From Melioribacteraceae bacterium (GTDB taxonomy: Bacteria; Bacteroidota; Ignavibacteria; Ignavibacteriales; Melioribacteraceae), in assembly GCA_027036655.1 (NCBI GenBank), contig JALWEC010000492.1, positions 1 through 6,589 on the forward strand: a stretch of DNA of 6,589 bases, written 5' to 3'. Positions 6,102 through 6,589 of this stretch are shown one piece after another. The translations under genes and the position numbers were made by a program. The notes under the pieces were generated by a model. That model was not told the origin of the DNA, did no database searches, and saw nothing but the letters and a program-made list of their open reading frames with translations. The number at the start of each line of letters is the position of its first letter. The stretch's first letter is position 1.

Positions 6102-6286
6102 AGAGACCTTTGCACAACCTAAATTTGTCATATTGAGTTCGCTACAGCGAAGATGTAAGCCGTCCGAAATATCTCTAAATTCGATATAATTACCGGTTTT
6201 GAGATTCTTTCCGCCAATCCGCCTTGGCGGAGGATTCGCTTCGCTCCATTCGGAATGACATTTAACGGGGTTATGCAAAGCCTTCT
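6102..6286. repeat. Dispersed inverted-repeat element, long copy (MITE/REP-like)
   Basis: This 185-bp block is the second copy of the element at 2882-3045, in the same orientation. The left end AGAGACCTTTGCACAACCT and the reverse complement of the right end AGAAGGCTTTGCATAACCC agree at about 14 of 19 positions, including TTTGCA-AACC. Both arms continue with related inner blocks: TGTCATATTGA...GCGAAG...ATCTC on the left, and its counterpart reading TGTCATTCCGAA...GCGAAG...AATCTC on the other strand at the right. The whole element can therefore fold into one long imperfect hairpin. It lies between the mutase stop (53 nt away) and the prenyl synthase. An open frame through it yields CHSEWSEA-type peptide, which is familiar as spurious translation of such repeats and is not a gene. 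Relative to the short copy it carries an extra hairpin module at about 6210-6233. Confidence 0.87.
6211..6230. repeat. Extra GC-rich hairpin module inside the long repeat copy
   Basis: CCGCCAA (6211-6217) and TTGGCGG (6224-6230) form a perfect 7-bp stem around the 6-nt loop TCCGCC; the loop can also pair with the adjacent GGCGGA in an alternative fold. This module is absent from the 2882-3045 copy, where GAGATTCTT is followed almost directly by ATTCCACTTCGCTCC. It was therefore either inserted into this copy or lost from the other. It is the most GC-rich and stable-looking stem in the intergenic DNA. Lacking a following T-run on either strand, it does not look like a standard intrinsic terminator. 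Confidence 0.75.
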
Positions 6287-6339
6287 CTTAATTAATTTAC
6301 TTTCCCAAAATATCTCGGCAAAGCTCCGAAAAATTCGAA

Positions 6340-6589
6340 CTAAAAGACTACGTTTTCCTCGTACGAACCAAAATGCTTTTTAAGCTCTGCGACCATTTCT
6401 CCGAGAGTAACGTAATTTTCAGCGGCTTCAACGAATACCGGCATCAAGTTTTTATTATTAACGACGGCGTCGCTTATCTTCTTTAACGAAGCCTCCACAG
6501 CCGAGTTATCTCTGCGCGCTTTTAAACTCTTTAAACGCTCGACCTGCTTCTCCTCAACTTCTTTTGTAACCTTCAGAATAGGAATATCA
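6340..6589 (-). CDS. Methylmalonyl-CoA mutase-type acyl-CoA mutase, large subunit (3' end only)
   Basis: Only the last 82 residues and the TAG stop (6342-6340) are in the window; the gene runs off the right edge. The sequence has KEVEEKQVERLKSLKARRDN (about 8-27), NKNLMPVFVEAAENYVTLGE (about 45-64) and a closing HFGSYEENVVF. These are the hallmarks of the C-terminal end of the substrate-binding (TIM-barrel side) chain of B12-dependent methylmalonyl-CoA mutases, which interconvert succinyl-CoA and methylmalonyl-CoA. The chain stops right after this segment instead of continuing into a linker and a B12-binding domain. It is therefore the separate large-subunit form, and the small B12-binding subunit must be encoded elsewhere, since no such gene follows it. 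Related isobutyryl-CoA, ethylmalonyl-CoA or 2-hydroxyisobutyryl-CoA mutases share this end, so substrate identity is not settled. Confidence 0.88.
   Translation of the reverse strand, partial: DIPILKVTKEVEEKQVERLKSLKARRDNSAVEASLKKISDAVVNNKNLMPVFVEAAENYVTLGEMVAELKKHFGSYEENVVF

Noticed and set aside
6042..6278. 78-codon minus-strand ORF through the long repeat copy (contains CHSEWSEA-type peptide)
   Set aside because: It is translation of the repeat element itself; no family resemblance, no ribosome site, and such peptides are typical artefacts of this repeat type.
6321..6340. Terminator after the mutase gene (TTCGAA...TTCGGA region)
   Set aside because: Only about 4 bp of stem and no T-run; not convincing.

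Overview
The window reads as a chromosomal stretch from an AT-rich (roughly 40% GC by eye) Gram-negative-type bacterium. It probably belongs to the Bacteroidota/Ignavibacteria/Chlorobi side of the tree. The evidence for that placement is indirect: an E. coli-like MurB, weak or absent Shine-Dalgarno sequences before most genes, a separate-subunit methylmalonyl-CoA mutase, and a dispersed repeat of the 'TGTCATTC(C/T)GAA...GCGAAG...GAATCTC' kind that is common in that group. Taxonomy is inference only.

All supported genes lie on the minus strand, so transcription runs from high to low coordinates. From the right edge the order is: the 3' end of a methylmalonyl-CoA mutase-type large subunit (6340-6589); a gene-free region of about 540 bases holding a small inverted repeat and the longer copy of a dispersed inverted-repeat element (6102-6286); a long-chain polyprenyl diphosphate synthase (4815-5795); a small MORN_2-repeat protein (4366-4743); prmC (3506-4363); dtd (3054-3509); a second, shorter copy of the element (2882-3045); comEC (439-2829); and the 5' part of murB (1-437).

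Two sets of genes are packed tightly enough to be co-transcribed. The MORN gene, prmC and dtd are separated by 2 nt and by a 4-nt ATGA overlap, and the prenyl synthase sits 71 nt upstream of them. comEC and murB are 1 nt apart. The functions are housekeeping: quinone side-chain synthesis, release-factor methylation, D-aminoacyl-tRNA proofreading, DNA uptake and peptidoglycan precursor synthesis. They do not form one pathway.

The most interesting non-coding signal is the pair of related elements (about 79% identical outside one indel in a hand alignment). Each has imperfect terminal inverted repeats around TTTGCATAACC and arms that can fold back on each other. The copy in front of dtd/comEC lies entirely within the gap between those genes. 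The right-hand copy carries an extra internal hairpin of about 22 nt that the other lacks. I found no convincing new multi-gene system: no CRISPR array, transposase, phage gene or RNA gene is visible.
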